NCBI RefSeq assembly: GCF_004101785.1
Contig: NZ_CP035130.1
Span: 1,736,001-1,800,000 of the forward strand
DNA from: Gudongella oleilytica
Lineage (GTDB): Bacteria > Bacillota > Clostridia > Tissierellales > Tissierellaceae
Direction: 5' to 3'
Length of the DNA: 64,000 nt
This document shows, piece by piece, positions 52,980-60,439 of this stretch (the stretch's first letter is position 1; every line of letters starts with the position of its first letter). Both the position numbers and the translations under genes were made by a program. The notes beneath the pieces were generated by a model. That model was not told where the DNA came from. It searched no databases and saw only the letters and a list, made by a program, of their open reading frames with translations.

Positions 52980-53793
52980 CTTTTCGCCTCCATCTCATAA
53001 TGAACGTCTGGTTGCTCCCCTTCGGTTTATACATGTCAATTAATATCTGCCTAAGGGTCTTTGCATCTAGATATCTGGAGATAGTTCCATTTTCAGCGAT
53101 GGATATTGCACCAGTTTCTTCTGAAACTACGATCGACAGGCTGTCAGACCTTTCAGATATACCAAGAGCAGCTCTATGCCGAGTTCCCAGCTCTTTACTG
53201 ACTGTAGAGCTGTCGGTCAGCGGCAGGAAGCAAGCAGCAGCCTTTATGATATCGTCCTTTATTATGACAGCTCCATCGTGCAGCGGAGTATTTGGAATAA
53301 ATATATTTATGAGAAGGTCGCTGCTTACGGTTCCTCCTATCTTTGTTCCGGTCTCTACGACCTCGTTAAGACCTGTTTGCCTTTCCAAAACCATAAGCGC
53401 TCCTATTTTTTGTCGCGACAACGAGGCTGTAGCTTCAACTATTTCATCCACAACCCTTGACATGTTTTCTCCCCTTATTTCAATCAGGGATTTCGAGAAA
53501 AATCTGCTTCTCCCTATGTACTCAAGTCCTCTCCTGAGCTCAGGCTGGAAGACAATGAGTATCGCCAAAGTTCCCACAGTCATTGCATTGCTAAGTATCC
53601 AGTTGATAGTGTACAACTGGAGCCATTCACTTACCTTTGTAAGTACCAGCAATACCCCGATCCCCTTGATCAGCTGTTCAGCCCGGGTCTCCTTAATGAG
53701 CGTGAACAGCTTGTAGATGACCAAAGCTACTATGAGGATGTCTACGATATCCCTTATTCTTATGTTTGCAAAAATGTCGGCCAGGTATTGCAA
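52963..53793 (-). CDS. cdaA: Diadenylate cyclase CdaA (c-di-AMP synthase)
   Basis: Makes c-di-AMP from two ATP; the messenger controls potassium and osmolyte balance and cell wall homeostasis. The 276-residue protein has three N-terminal membrane helices (residues about 12-85) and a DAC domain with the catalytic motifs LHDGAVII and GTRHRAALGIS. The start is TTG, with a weak AGGCG site. It begins the long leftward transcript that continues into buk, ptb and the oxidoreductase. glmM, its usual third partner, is elsewhere in the window. Confidence 0.95.
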   Translation of the reverse strand: MQYLADIFANIRIRDIVDILIVALVIYKLFTLIKETRAEQLIKGIGVLLVLTKVSEWLQLYTINWILSNAMTVGTLAILIVFQPELRRGLEYIGRSRFFSKSLIEIRGENMSRVVDEIVEATASLSRQKIGALMVLERQTGLNEVVETGTKIGGTVSSDLLINIFIPNTPLHDGAVIIKDDIIKAAACFLPLTDSSTVSKELGTRHRAALGISERSDSLSIVVSEETGAISIAENGTISRYLDAKTLRQILIDMYKPKGSNQTFIMRWRRKDEEEE

Positions 53794-53829
53794 TCAAATC
53801 ACGCCTTTTCTCTGGGATCCTTCAATTCT

Positions 53830-53858
53830 ATTATACATTAGCAGCGCTTCGATTTGTA
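53830..53858 (-). promoter_or_regulatory. Probable promoter of cdaA
   Basis: On the minus strand TATAAT (53835-53830) is 17 bases from TACAAA (53858-53853). It is about 37 bases before the cdaA TTG, in the 102-base gap after capA. Confidence 0.45.
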
Positions 53859-53895
53859 TATATAAATATATCCTACTTTTCAATAATAAGCCTGA

Positions 53896-55116
53896 TCAAT
53901 TTGATCCCTCGAGAGTATCCATGGTTTCGTCAAGGGATTTCCGGATCCTGAGCGTCGTTTCAGGAGGAAGCTCTAATACAAGCTTTCCTGAGAGCACATC
54001 CTCAACAGGAAGCACCCTGTAAGCATACTTGCCGTTTCCTGTACTCCATCTGTATACCCAGGTTGGTATGGGTGCCAGTGGTTCTATCAATACCTCTCCA
54101 GTATCCCATTTTTTAACGATCCTGATGGAAACCAGGAGTCCGTCCTCTGTATATGATACACCCATAGTTTCATACCTTTGATTGGACAACAGATTCCCCA
54201 TGGAATAAACCACTGGTATATCCTTGCCCTCGACGCTTATTGTTTCCATTTCCTGGATGACATGCGGGTGGCTCCCAAGGATCAGGTCAGCGCCATTTTC
54301 AGAAAGAAATTCTGCAAGTGAGCGTTGCTCATCTGAAGCATCTCTAAGGTATTCATGGCCCCAGTGGAGATAAACTATGATGACCTCGGCCCCATTCATT
54401 CGTGCCTCGGCAATACTCGTTGAGATACTTTCGGCATCGATGAGGTTGACCATATTCTGCAGTTCCTCAGGCGTCAAAAGGCTCTCAAGACCGTTAAGAC
54501 CAAAGGTATAGGACAAAATTCCTATCTTGACTCCCTTGACCTCTTTTATTATATAGTCCCGCTTTTCTCCCCTGCTTGTTCCAATATATTCCAGCTGTCT
54601 TTTTTCAAGCTCCTCTATGGTCCTAATGATCCCATCTCTTCCCATGTCGGCAGAATGATTGTTTGCCGTCACGAGAATATCAAAACCCGCTTCCTTGATT
54701 CCATCCAGAACCTCCTTGGGACTTCTGAACCTGGGATATCCCCTGAGTGTTTCACCTTCACCCGCAATAACAGTCTCGAGATTGGCAATAGCAAGATCCA
54801 CTCCCTGGAGATGACCCCTTAAATATTGAAATGGAGCTGAAAAGTCATAGCTTCCATCCTCTGCCTTGGCGCTTACTACCTGAGGATTATGAAACATTAT
54901 ATCTCCAGCAGCGATCAAAGTTACTATTGTGTCCTCTGGCACAGGTACCGGCTCTTCAGGTAGAGGTAAATCAGTAGCAGGAGCATCCACAATCGGGATA
55001 ACGTTTTCATTTTCAACCGGAACAACCCCATTTATCCTTGCAGTGACCACTTCGCCTAAGATAAAGATGCCTGCAAATAATAAGACGGCTGCAATTAAGA
55101 ATGACAACTTTTTCAT
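53896..55116 (-). CDS. CapA family (PGA_cap) metallophosphoesterase-like protein
   Basis: A 406-residue protein with an N-terminal signal or anchor segment (residues about 5-25), a Pro/Glu-rich linker (VPEDTI before it) and a calcineurin-like CapA domain: AAGDIMFHNPQ, NLETVIAGEGET, LVTANNHSADMG, YLHWGHEYLRDAS and GSHPHVIQEME. CapA proteins take part in poly-gamma-glutamate capsule making or other surface polymers, but no capB or capC is adjacent. It is probably an extracytoplasmic hydrolase of unknown substrate. The ribosome site is weak. It lies about 40 bases after the DUF5317 gene. Confidence 0.88.
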   Translation of the reverse strand: MKKLSFLIAAVLLFAGIFILGEVVTARINGVVPVENENVIPIVDAPATDLPLPEEPVPVPEDTIVTLIAAGDIMFHNPQVVSAKAEDGSYDFSAPFQYLRGHLQGVDLAIANLETVIAGEGETLRGYPRFRSPKEVLDGIKEAGFDILVTANNHSADMGRDGIIRTIEELEKRQLEYIGTSRGEKRDYIIKEVKGVKIGILSYTFGLNGLESLLTPEELQNMVNLIDAESISTSIAEARMNGAEVIIVYLHWGHEYLRDASDEQRSLAEFLSENGADLILGSHPHVIQEMETISVEGKDIPVVYSMGNLLSNQRYETMGVSYTEDGLLVSIRIVKKWDTGEVLIEPLAPIPTWVYRWSTGNGKYAYRVLPVEDVLSGKLVLELPPETTLRIRKSLDETMDTLEGSN

Positions 55117-55157
55117 AGCACCATCAACTCCGACAAGTACATTTTATCTTTTATTTC

Positions 55158-55724
55158 TCAGCTATGCAACGCTTTAGATGAAATCATATATTTATGAATA
55201 ATTAGAAAAATTCCAGTTGAAAGAATCAGGTCACCAATACTTGCAGCCTTCGGGGTAACAATGGGTATCGGTATCACATCACAAAGAAGCTTCAAGCTGG
55301 CTGTTTCGTTCATCAGCTGATGAACCGAAGTTCCTCCAGTCTGGAGGACTGAAAGCTGTTCAAGCAATCCGAGCCTTTCCAGAACTGCAGGGGATACGGG
55401 CATCCTTCCGCCATTTACAAAGGAAGCGATCATATTGAGAAGCATACCAAGAGACGAAAGAATATATCCCGTATCTCTTGAAGATATCAGTAGACCTGCG
55501 ATTATTGCAATGCTTGAAGCTGCCTGAAACCATTTAAGGTTATTGAATACCATATTTGCAATATCGCCATTGGAAAATCTTAAGGTAAATATCTGAAAGA
55601 AATAAACTGAAATTCCCGCGGCAATGAGAGGCCAGCCCTTCAGTGGTAAATCCTCGAGGTTGGAAAGCTTTCCCTTCCTGATATATCCTATGATAATCAC
55701 CAATAAAAGCGTCTCAAAAAGCAT
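55158..55724 (-). CDS. DUF5317 family membrane protein
   Basis: A 188-residue protein with about five hydrophobic segments. NMIASFVNGGRMPVSPAVLERLG is the family's conserved block. The function is unknown. The ATG at 55724 is nine bases after GGAAGG; a start nine bases earlier would touch that site. It is upstream of the CapA gene on the same strand, with a small gap that allows co-transcription. Confidence 0.75.
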   Translation of the reverse strand: MLFETLLLVIIIGYIRKGKLSNLEDLPLKGWPLIAAGISVYFFQIFTLRFSNGDIANMVFNNLKWFQAASSIAIIAGLLISSRDTGYILSSLGMLLNMIASFVNGGRMPVSPAVLERLGLLEQLSVLQTGGTSVHQLMNETASLKLLCDVIPIPIVTPKAASIGDLILSTGIFLIIHKYMISSKALHS

Positions 55725-55751
55725 TCCCAACATCCTTCCATTATCTCATAC

Positions 55752-55779
55752 AATGAAACAGACGCCATAGGCGTCTGTC
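55752..55779 (-). terminator. Terminator of rubrerythrin
   Basis: ACAGACGCC pairs with GGCGTCTGT around ATA (55759-55779), followed on the minus strand by TTCATTG. It begins four bases after the rubrerythrin stop. Confidence 0.75.
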
Positions 55780-55782
55780 ATT

Positions 55783-56328
55783 TTAGTATGCTACAAAAAC
55801 TGATTTTTTTGCATTACAGATTGGACAGCTGTCCTCTTCACCTGTCAGGGAAATGTATCCGCAAACAGGGCAAAGCTCAATGGCTTTAGCCTCGAGGTCC
55901 TTTCCAGCATCCACAGATGCTTTTGCCAGTCTGTAGCAATCAGCATGTACCTGTTCAGCAGCGACAGCAAATTTCATGGCTTGTACTGCTGCTTTTTCAC
56001 CCTGCATTTCAGCAACTGATATGTAAGCAGGGTACATTTGAGTAACCTCGTGCATCTCGCCAGCGATTCCACCTGCAAGGTTCTCGGACGTTGTTCCCAG
56101 TCCGAACTCTCCTCCGGATACTACTGTGAAACCACCATGGATATCCTTAAGCGCTTTGAAGTGGAGCGTCGCATGTACCTGCTCAGCATCTGAAGTAGCC
56201 ATAAAAAGTCTTGCTACAGCTGGAAAACCATCCTTTTCAGCCTTCTCCGCCCAGATCCTGTATCTCATGTGGGCTTGACTCTCACCACCAAAAGCGGATC
56301 TCAAATTGTCCTGGGTCATAGCGTTCAT
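55783..56328 (-). CDS. rbr: Rubrerythrin
   Basis: A 181-residue peroxide reductase of anaerobes. The N-terminal ferritin-like di-iron domain has AFGGESQAHMRYRIWAEKAE, TSDAEQVHATLHFK and VAAEQVHADCY carrying the Glu and His ligands. The C-terminal rubredoxin-like domain has CPVCGYIS and CPICNAKK. It reduces hydrogen peroxide with electrons from rubredoxin. GGAGG seven bases before the ATG at 56328 sets the start. It is a single gene with its own terminator. Confidence 0.96.
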   Translation of the reverse strand: MNAMTQDNLRSAFGGESQAHMRYRIWAEKAEKDGFPAVARLFMATSDAEQVHATLHFKALKDIHGGFTVVSGGEFGLGTTSENLAGGIAGEMHEVTQMYPAYISVAEMQGEKAAVQAMKFAVAAEQVHADCYRLAKASVDAGKDLEAKAIELCPVCGYISLTGEEDSCPICNAKKSVFVAY

Positions 56329-56405
56329 AGTAATTCCTCCTTTTTGTTTTCTCAAGTAGTTTTTGTGTTTGGTCAATTATTGCTGTAATCATTTCAAAAT
56401 TAACC

Positions 56406-56423
56406 ACTAAGGTCATTATACCC
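56406..56423 (-). promoter_or_regulatory. Probable rubrerythrin promoter -10 region
   Basis: The minus strand reads GGGTATAATGACCTTAGT here, with a perfect TATAAT at 56420-56415, about 90 bases before the gene. The -35 is unclear. The same string, with one base deleted, occurs at the Crp/Fnr gene promoter (60400-60416). The remaining 209-base gap up to the fusion gene holds that gene's terminator. Confidence 0.55.
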
Positions 56424-56500
56424 GATTCCTATGGTCAAGTCCATACCGTAATTGGGAGTAAAACCCACCTTATGTTTACCCAAAAATAAGAGAATTATCA

Positions 56501-56529
56501 AAAAAAGACCAGGTTATCCACCTGGTCCT
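56501..56529 (-). terminator. Terminator of the CoA-disulfide reductase fusion gene
   Basis: On the minus strand GACCAGGT pairs with ACCTGGTC around GGATA and is followed by TTTTTTG. It lies 9 bases after the stop. Confidence 0.88.
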
Positions 56530-56537
56530 TCGCGATT

Positions 56538-59024
56538 CTAAATAAATAGATTCATGTTTGAACTATCTGATGCATCGAGCATTGTAGCTACTCCACCAAT
56601 CTCAACTCCATCGAGTAACTCCTCTTGAGTTATACCCATTACATCCATAGACATCTGACAAGCAACCATCCTTATTCCGGAATCTATACCTGTTTTGATA
56701 AGCTCTTCCAGAGATGATATGTTCTTATCATTCATTGCCTTTCTGATCATCCTTGGACCTATTCCAGCCATGTTCATTTTTGAAAGGCCAAGCTTTTTAC
56801 TTCCTCTTGGCATCATTTTGCCGAACATTGAAGCCATGAAATCTTTCTTTACATTTACAGGCTCAGGCTTTCTTAGTATATTCAAGCCCCAGAAGGTAAA
56901 GAACATAGTTACCTTATTCCCCATTGCAGAAGCCCCGTTTGCTATTATAAAAGATGCTATAGCTTTATCAAGATCACCACTAAAAACGATCATGGTTTTT
57001 TCCTTTACAGGGGCGGACTTGACTTGGGAAGCAACAGGCAGCCCACCCTCAAGACCTTTTCTGATTTGAACCACCCACTTGTTAGTGAGCTTTTCATCGC
57101 AGATAAATGTATTATCTGTATTTCGACACCACGCTCTTATGTCGCTTAGGAAGCCCGGGTCCGTAGCGGATACTTCCAATATATCTCCTTCATTCAATGT
57201 CTTCATTCTGTCTGCAACCTGGATAATAGGCCCCGGGCAGGAAAGACCACAAGCATTAAGCTTTACTGTCTCACCTGATGGGGTTACCGCCTTTCCCACG
57301 GTCACGTTTGATACTCCCGAATCAGAGAATGACTTTGGTTCCTGAGGTTCAGCCTTATCGCTTTGCCTGTACATGTTTTTATAGGTTGTGAAACCTCCAG
57401 CCAGGTTCAAGGCTTTGTAGCCATTATCCTTAAGAACTCTTTCCGCAATATATCCCCTTAAACCGACAGCGCAAAGTGTTATATAAGTCTTGTCTCTGTC
57501 CAGCTCATCCAGTCTGCCTCTTAACTCACCCAGGGGAATGTGTATAGAGCCTTCTATTGTTCCGATCTCTCGTTCAATATCCTCACGAATATCAAGAACC
57601 TTATGCTGATCCTTATCCAGGGAATCCAGTTCTCTCCACAATACCTGCTCGGTCATTCCCCTCATAAGATTGTCTGCTACAAATCCTATCATGTTTACCG
57701 GATCCTTTGCTGATCCATAAGGTGGAGCATACGCCAGCTCAAGGTCGATCAAGTGCTCTATCTTTCCACCAAATCTAATCGCAGTTGCAATTACATCTAT
57801 CCTCTTGTCTACTCCATCATATCCTACGATCTGTGAACCGAGGATTTTACCCTCCATATCGAACAACAGCTTCATGGTCATAGGCAGAGCTCCAGGATAA
57901 TACCCGGCGTGGGAGTTCTGGTGAATAAGAGCTATGTTGTAATCTTTCTTATACTCCTTGCCCATCCTGTTCAAGGTCTTTTCATTTACACCGGTACTTG
58001 CAACAGCAAGATCGAAAACCTTGGCGATACTGGTTCCCTGGGTCCCCTTGTACTCTTCCTTATAGGTTCCGAGGATATTGTTCGCAACTATCCTTCCCTG
58101 CTTGTTAGCCGGTCCAGCCAGTGGAACCATTGTTTGTACCTTATTTACATAATCCTCAACCTCTATTACGTCTCCTATTGCATAGATCGAATCGTCAGAG
58201 GTTTTAAGGTACTTATCTACGACTATTCCACCTCTTTGGTTCTGTTCAAGTCCAGCAGCCTTGGCAAGCTCTCCATTTGGCCTTATGCCTATAGATAGTA
58301 TTATTATGTCCCCGGATACTTGAGCACCTGATTGAAGCGTGATAGTTGTCGATCCGTCTCCATATTCAAATTTACTTACTCCATCCTTCAGATGAAGCTC
58401 TACACCCTTTGTCTTTAAATGCTCGTGGACTATCTGAGCCATTTCGTAGTCTATTGGTGCCATTACCTGATCAAGCATCTCAACAATTGAAACCTTTAAA
58501 CCCTGGTTATGGAGATTCTCAGCCATCTCAAGGCCTATAAAGCCCCCGCCTACAACTACGGCGCTTCTGGGTTTTTTATCCTGAAGATATGATTTTATGG
58601 CATCTGTGTCTGGTATGTTCCAAAGACTGAAAATATTCGGGGAGTCAATTCCCGGTATCGGCGGTTTTATTGGGCTCGAGCCTGTGGAAAGCAACAGATA
58701 GTCATAGCTTTCCTTATATTGCTCTCCTGTTTTTATGTTCTTCACGTCTACCGTCTTCTCTTCCCTGTTGATCTTCGTTACCTCTGACAGATTTCTGACA
58801 TCGACGTTATATTTACTCATTATGGTTTCCGGTGTACTTACCAGAAGAGAATCTCTCTCCTCGATAGTTCCACCAATGTAATATGGAAGACCGCAGTTCG
58901 CAAAGGAAATATATTCTCCTCTTTCAAATAGTACTATTTCTGCACTCTCATCAAGCCTTCTCAATCTGGCAAGTGCGGTTGCACCTCCCGCTACACCACC
59001 TACTATTACTACTTTTCTTGACAA
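56538..59024 (-). CDS. CoA-disulfide reductase-rhodanese-TusA-DsrE fusion protein
   Basis: An 828-residue four-part protein. Residues 1-450 are an FAD/NAD(P)H disulfide reductase (VIVGGVAGGATALARLRR, the redox Cys44 in SFANCGLPYYIGG, VVVGGGFIGLEMAE, IYAIGDV), of the CoA-disulfide reductase class. Residues about 455-555 are a rhodanese domain with Cys in ITLCAVGLRGY. Residues about 585-660 are TusA-like (NACGLSCPGPIIQVADRM). Residues 670-828 are DsrE/DsrF-like with ACQMSMDVMGITQEEL. The set would reduce persulfides and relay sulfur within one chain. The start is TTG, inside the end of the arsR-type gene. Confidence 0.93.
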   Translation of the reverse strand: MSRKVVIVGGVAGGATALARLRRLDESAEIVLFERGEYISFANCGLPYYIGGTIEERDSLLVSTPETIMSKYNVDVRNLSEVTKINREEKTVDVKNIKTGEQYKESYDYLLLSTGSSPIKPPIPGIDSPNIFSLWNIPDTDAIKSYLQDKKPRSAVVVGGGFIGLEMAENLHNQGLKVSIVEMLDQVMAPIDYEMAQIVHEHLKTKGVELHLKDGVSKFEYGDGSTTITLQSGAQVSGDIIILSIGIRPNGELAKAAGLEQNQRGGIVVDKYLKTSDDSIYAIGDVIEVEDYVNKVQTMVPLAGPANKQGRIVANNILGTYKEEYKGTQGTSIAKVFDLAVASTGVNEKTLNRMGKEYKKDYNIALIHQNSHAGYYPGALPMTMKLLFDMEGKILGSQIVGYDGVDKRIDVIATAIRFGGKIEHLIDLELAYAPPYGSAKDPVNMIGFVADNLMRGMTEQVLWRELDSLDKDQHKVLDIREDIEREIGTIEGSIHIPLGELRGRLDELDRDKTYITLCAVGLRGYIAERVLKDNGYKALNLAGGFTTYKNMYRQSDKAEPQEPKSFSDSGVSNVTVGKAVTPSGETVKLNACGLSCPGPIIQVADRMKTLNEGDILEVSATDPGFLSDIRAWCRNTDNTFICDEKLTNKWVVQIRKGLEGGLPVASQVKSAPVKEKTMIVFSGDLDKAIASFIIANGASAMGNKVTMFFTFWGLNILRKPEPVNVKKDFMASMFGKMMPRGSKKLGLSKMNMAGIGPRMIRKAMNDKNISSLEELIKTGIDSGIRMVACQMSMDVMGITQEELLDGVEIGGVATMLDASDSSNMNLFI

Positions 59025-59314
59025 TTGGACTCCTCCTCTAAAAATAACTGGTTTATGATCGATTCTGCTTCCCTGCTTGAGACTGAATAGTATACCTCAG
59101 TCCCTCTCCTTTCATCCTTCACCAAACCACCAAGCCTTAGCTTGGAGAGATGCTGAGATATGGTTGATTGCGGGATGTCAAGACACCCTTGCATATAGGT
59201 GACATTATTTGCTCCCTCTCTTACCAGTCCCCTAAGGATGCAGAGCCTTACACGATGTGACATCAGTTTAAGCAATGCTGCCTTCTCCTCCAGCTTGCTA
59301 AGATCGTATTTCAT
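59009..59314 (-). CDS. ArsR family winged-helix repressor
   Basis: A 101-residue regulator with the recognition helix IPQSTISQHLSKLRLGGLVKDERRG and wing TEVYYSVS. Three cysteines are present (Cys25, Cys44, Cys98 from the chosen ATG). It lacks the ELCVCDL arsenic motif. Because it is translationally coupled (16-base overlap) to the sulfur fusion gene, it is likely a persulfide or thiol-stress sensor of the BigR/SqrR kind, which is inference. A start six bases earlier (TTG) is possible, but GGAGG fits the ATG at 59314. It probably autoregulates through the AATATT repeats over its -10. Confidence 0.88.
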   Translation of the reverse strand: MKYDLSKLEEKAALLKLMSHRVRLCILRGLVREGANNVTYMQGCLDIPQSTISQHLSKLRLGGLVKDERRGTEVYYSVSSREAESIINQLFLEEESNCQEK

Positions 59315-59359
59315 CCTCAACCTCCAATCATAGGATATTGTTAAATATTCTCATATCTC

Positions 59360-59389
59360 AATATTAGAATATTAGCATATATATGTCAA
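59360..59389 (-). promoter_or_regulatory. Strong promoter and candidate ArsR operator
   Basis: On the minus strand TTGACA (59389-59384) and TAATAT (59366-59361) are exactly 17 bases apart, 50 bases before the arsR-type start. AATATT-AG-AATATT (59360-59373), each half a self-palindrome, overlaps the -10, a usual place for an ArsR repressor to bind. Confidence 0.72.
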
Positions 59390-59398
59390 TAGTAATCA

Positions 59399-59428
59399 AA
59401 AAATAAAAAGCAACCCGTGCAGGGCTGC
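59399..59428 (-). terminator. Terminator of ferritin
   Basis: On the minus strand GGCAGCCC pairs with GGGTTGC(T) (G-U pairs) around TGCAC and is followed by TTTTTATTTTTTG. It lies 14 bases after the ferritin stop. Confidence 0.85.
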
Positions 59429-59442
59429 CCTTTCTTATAACT

Positions 59443-59925
59443 TTATCTTGCTCCAAGCTCCTTATCTATCATCATCAAGCCATGGAATTGGTGCTGAACT
59501 CCCTTAAGCTTGAATATGATGTCCTTCATATTATTCTCTTCCTCGACTTGTTCTTCTACAAACCATTGCAGGAACTGGATCGCCGGGTAACATTTCTCCT
59601 CGGTTGCAATATCAACAAGATTGTATATCCTTGATGTTACAAGCTTCTCGTGCTCAAGTGCCGCCTCAAAAACCTCCAGGAATGATCCGTAGTCATTCTT
59701 AGGCTCAGTCATTGACTTCATAGTTACCCTTCCATCCATATCATTGATAAACCCATAGAATTTCATTGCATGCTCATATTCCTCTTTTGCCTGCTCAACC
59801 AGGAAATGGCTCATTCCTCTCATGTTTTCTGATTCGCAGTAAGCTGCCATGGCAAGATAATAATAGCCTGAAAGCAGTTCGAAGTTAAATTGGTCGTTTA
59901 GTGCTGCAAGTAATTTTTCGTTCAT
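59443..59925 (-). CDS. ftn: Ferritin
   Basis: A 160-residue iron-storage protein of the non-heme ferritin family. The ferroxidase ligands are carried in NFELLSGYYYLAMAAYCESE, FLVEQAKEEYEHAMKFY, AALEHEKLVTSRI and LQWFVEEQVEEENN. It stores iron and detoxifies the iron and peroxide combination. GGAGG five bases before the ATG at 59925 sets the start; an upstream ATG at 59982 would add 19 polar residues. It is flanked by redox genes and has its own terminator. Confidence 0.95.
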   Translation of the reverse strand: MNEKLLAALNDQFNFELLSGYYYLAMAAYCESENMRGMSHFLVEQAKEEYEHAMKFYGFINDMDGRVTMKSMTEPKNDYGSFLEVFEAALEHEKLVTSRIYNLVDIATEEKCYPAIQFLQWFVEEQVEEENNMKDIIFKLKGVQHQFHGLMMIDKELGAR

Positions 59926-60015
59926 TTTATCCTCCTGTGATAATTTGATTTGCTCTATTCGCTCAATTTTATGTATACCCATTAAGATCGGTTATAATCA
60001 GCCTGAGGCCAGGCA

Positions 60016-60300
60016 TCACGATCTGGGATCGTATATTGCATAGACTGAATAGACTGAAAGATTGCTTTCTGCCATTAGCTTGACAATAATGGGAATGGAT
60101 TGAGTTAAAATATTCAGCTCAATACCATTGTACTTAAATATAACATCCTCTTTCTCAACCAGCCTTGATATGTTAAGTAAGCCGGTAAGACTTTCCTCTA
60201 CCCTCGGAAGGTTCATACCTCCGATCTGAAAAAAAACCCTCTGTTTTTTTCCGCTATAATCCCTATGATCGATTCTGTTTATAAGTAAAATCTCATTCAT
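60016..60300 (-). CDS. Small protein of unknown function
   Basis: A 94-residue frame with a good ribosome site (AAAGGGG, then ATG at 60300). I do not recognise a family. The protein has an N-terminal basic stretch (DHRDYSGKKQRVFFQIGG) and a C-terminal half rich in hydrophobic beta-like segments (YNGIELNILTQSIPIIVKLM and SVYSVYAIYD). There are no cysteines, signal peptide or clear membrane helix. It lies between ferritin and the divergent Crp/Fnr gene, so a link to redox or iron control is possible. Codon use looks like its neighbours, so I think it is a real gene. Confidence 0.6.
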   Translation of the reverse strand: MNEILLINRIDHRDYSGKKQRVFFQIGGMNLPRVEESLTGLLNISRLVEKEDVIFKYNGIELNILTQSIPIIVKLMAESNLSVYSVYAIYDPRS

Positions 60301-60379
60301 CTTCTTACCCCTTTATCTCGAGCTATGTGGATATGATACCCAATACTGAAGCGTTGACTCTATTTTTCTCTATTTTTCT

Positions 60380-60425
60380 TTGTAACTTACCGGTTATTTG
60401 GGTATAATGACTTAGTATCGGTAAG
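60380..60425 (+). promoter_or_regulatory. Promoter and inverted repeat of the Crp/Fnr gene
   Basis: TTGTAA (60380-60385) and TATAAT (60403-60408) are 17 bases apart. CTTACCG (60386-60392) and CGGTAAG (60419-60425) form an inverted repeat around the -10, the second arm touching the ribosome site. TAAC-N6-GTTA (60383-60396) is a Crp-like spaced palindrome next to the -35. Either could serve autoregulation. Confidence 0.65.
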
Positions 60426-60439
60426 GAGGTGGAGAAGCT

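Noticed and set aside
53000-53716. 238-codon frame antisense to cdaA
   Set aside because: It mirrors the cdaA coding frame, has low-complexity serine-rich content and no ribosome site.
60001-60014. GC-rich inverted repeat before ferritin as a terminator for the 94-residue gene
   Set aside because: The stem is only five bases and no U-tract follows on the minus strand.
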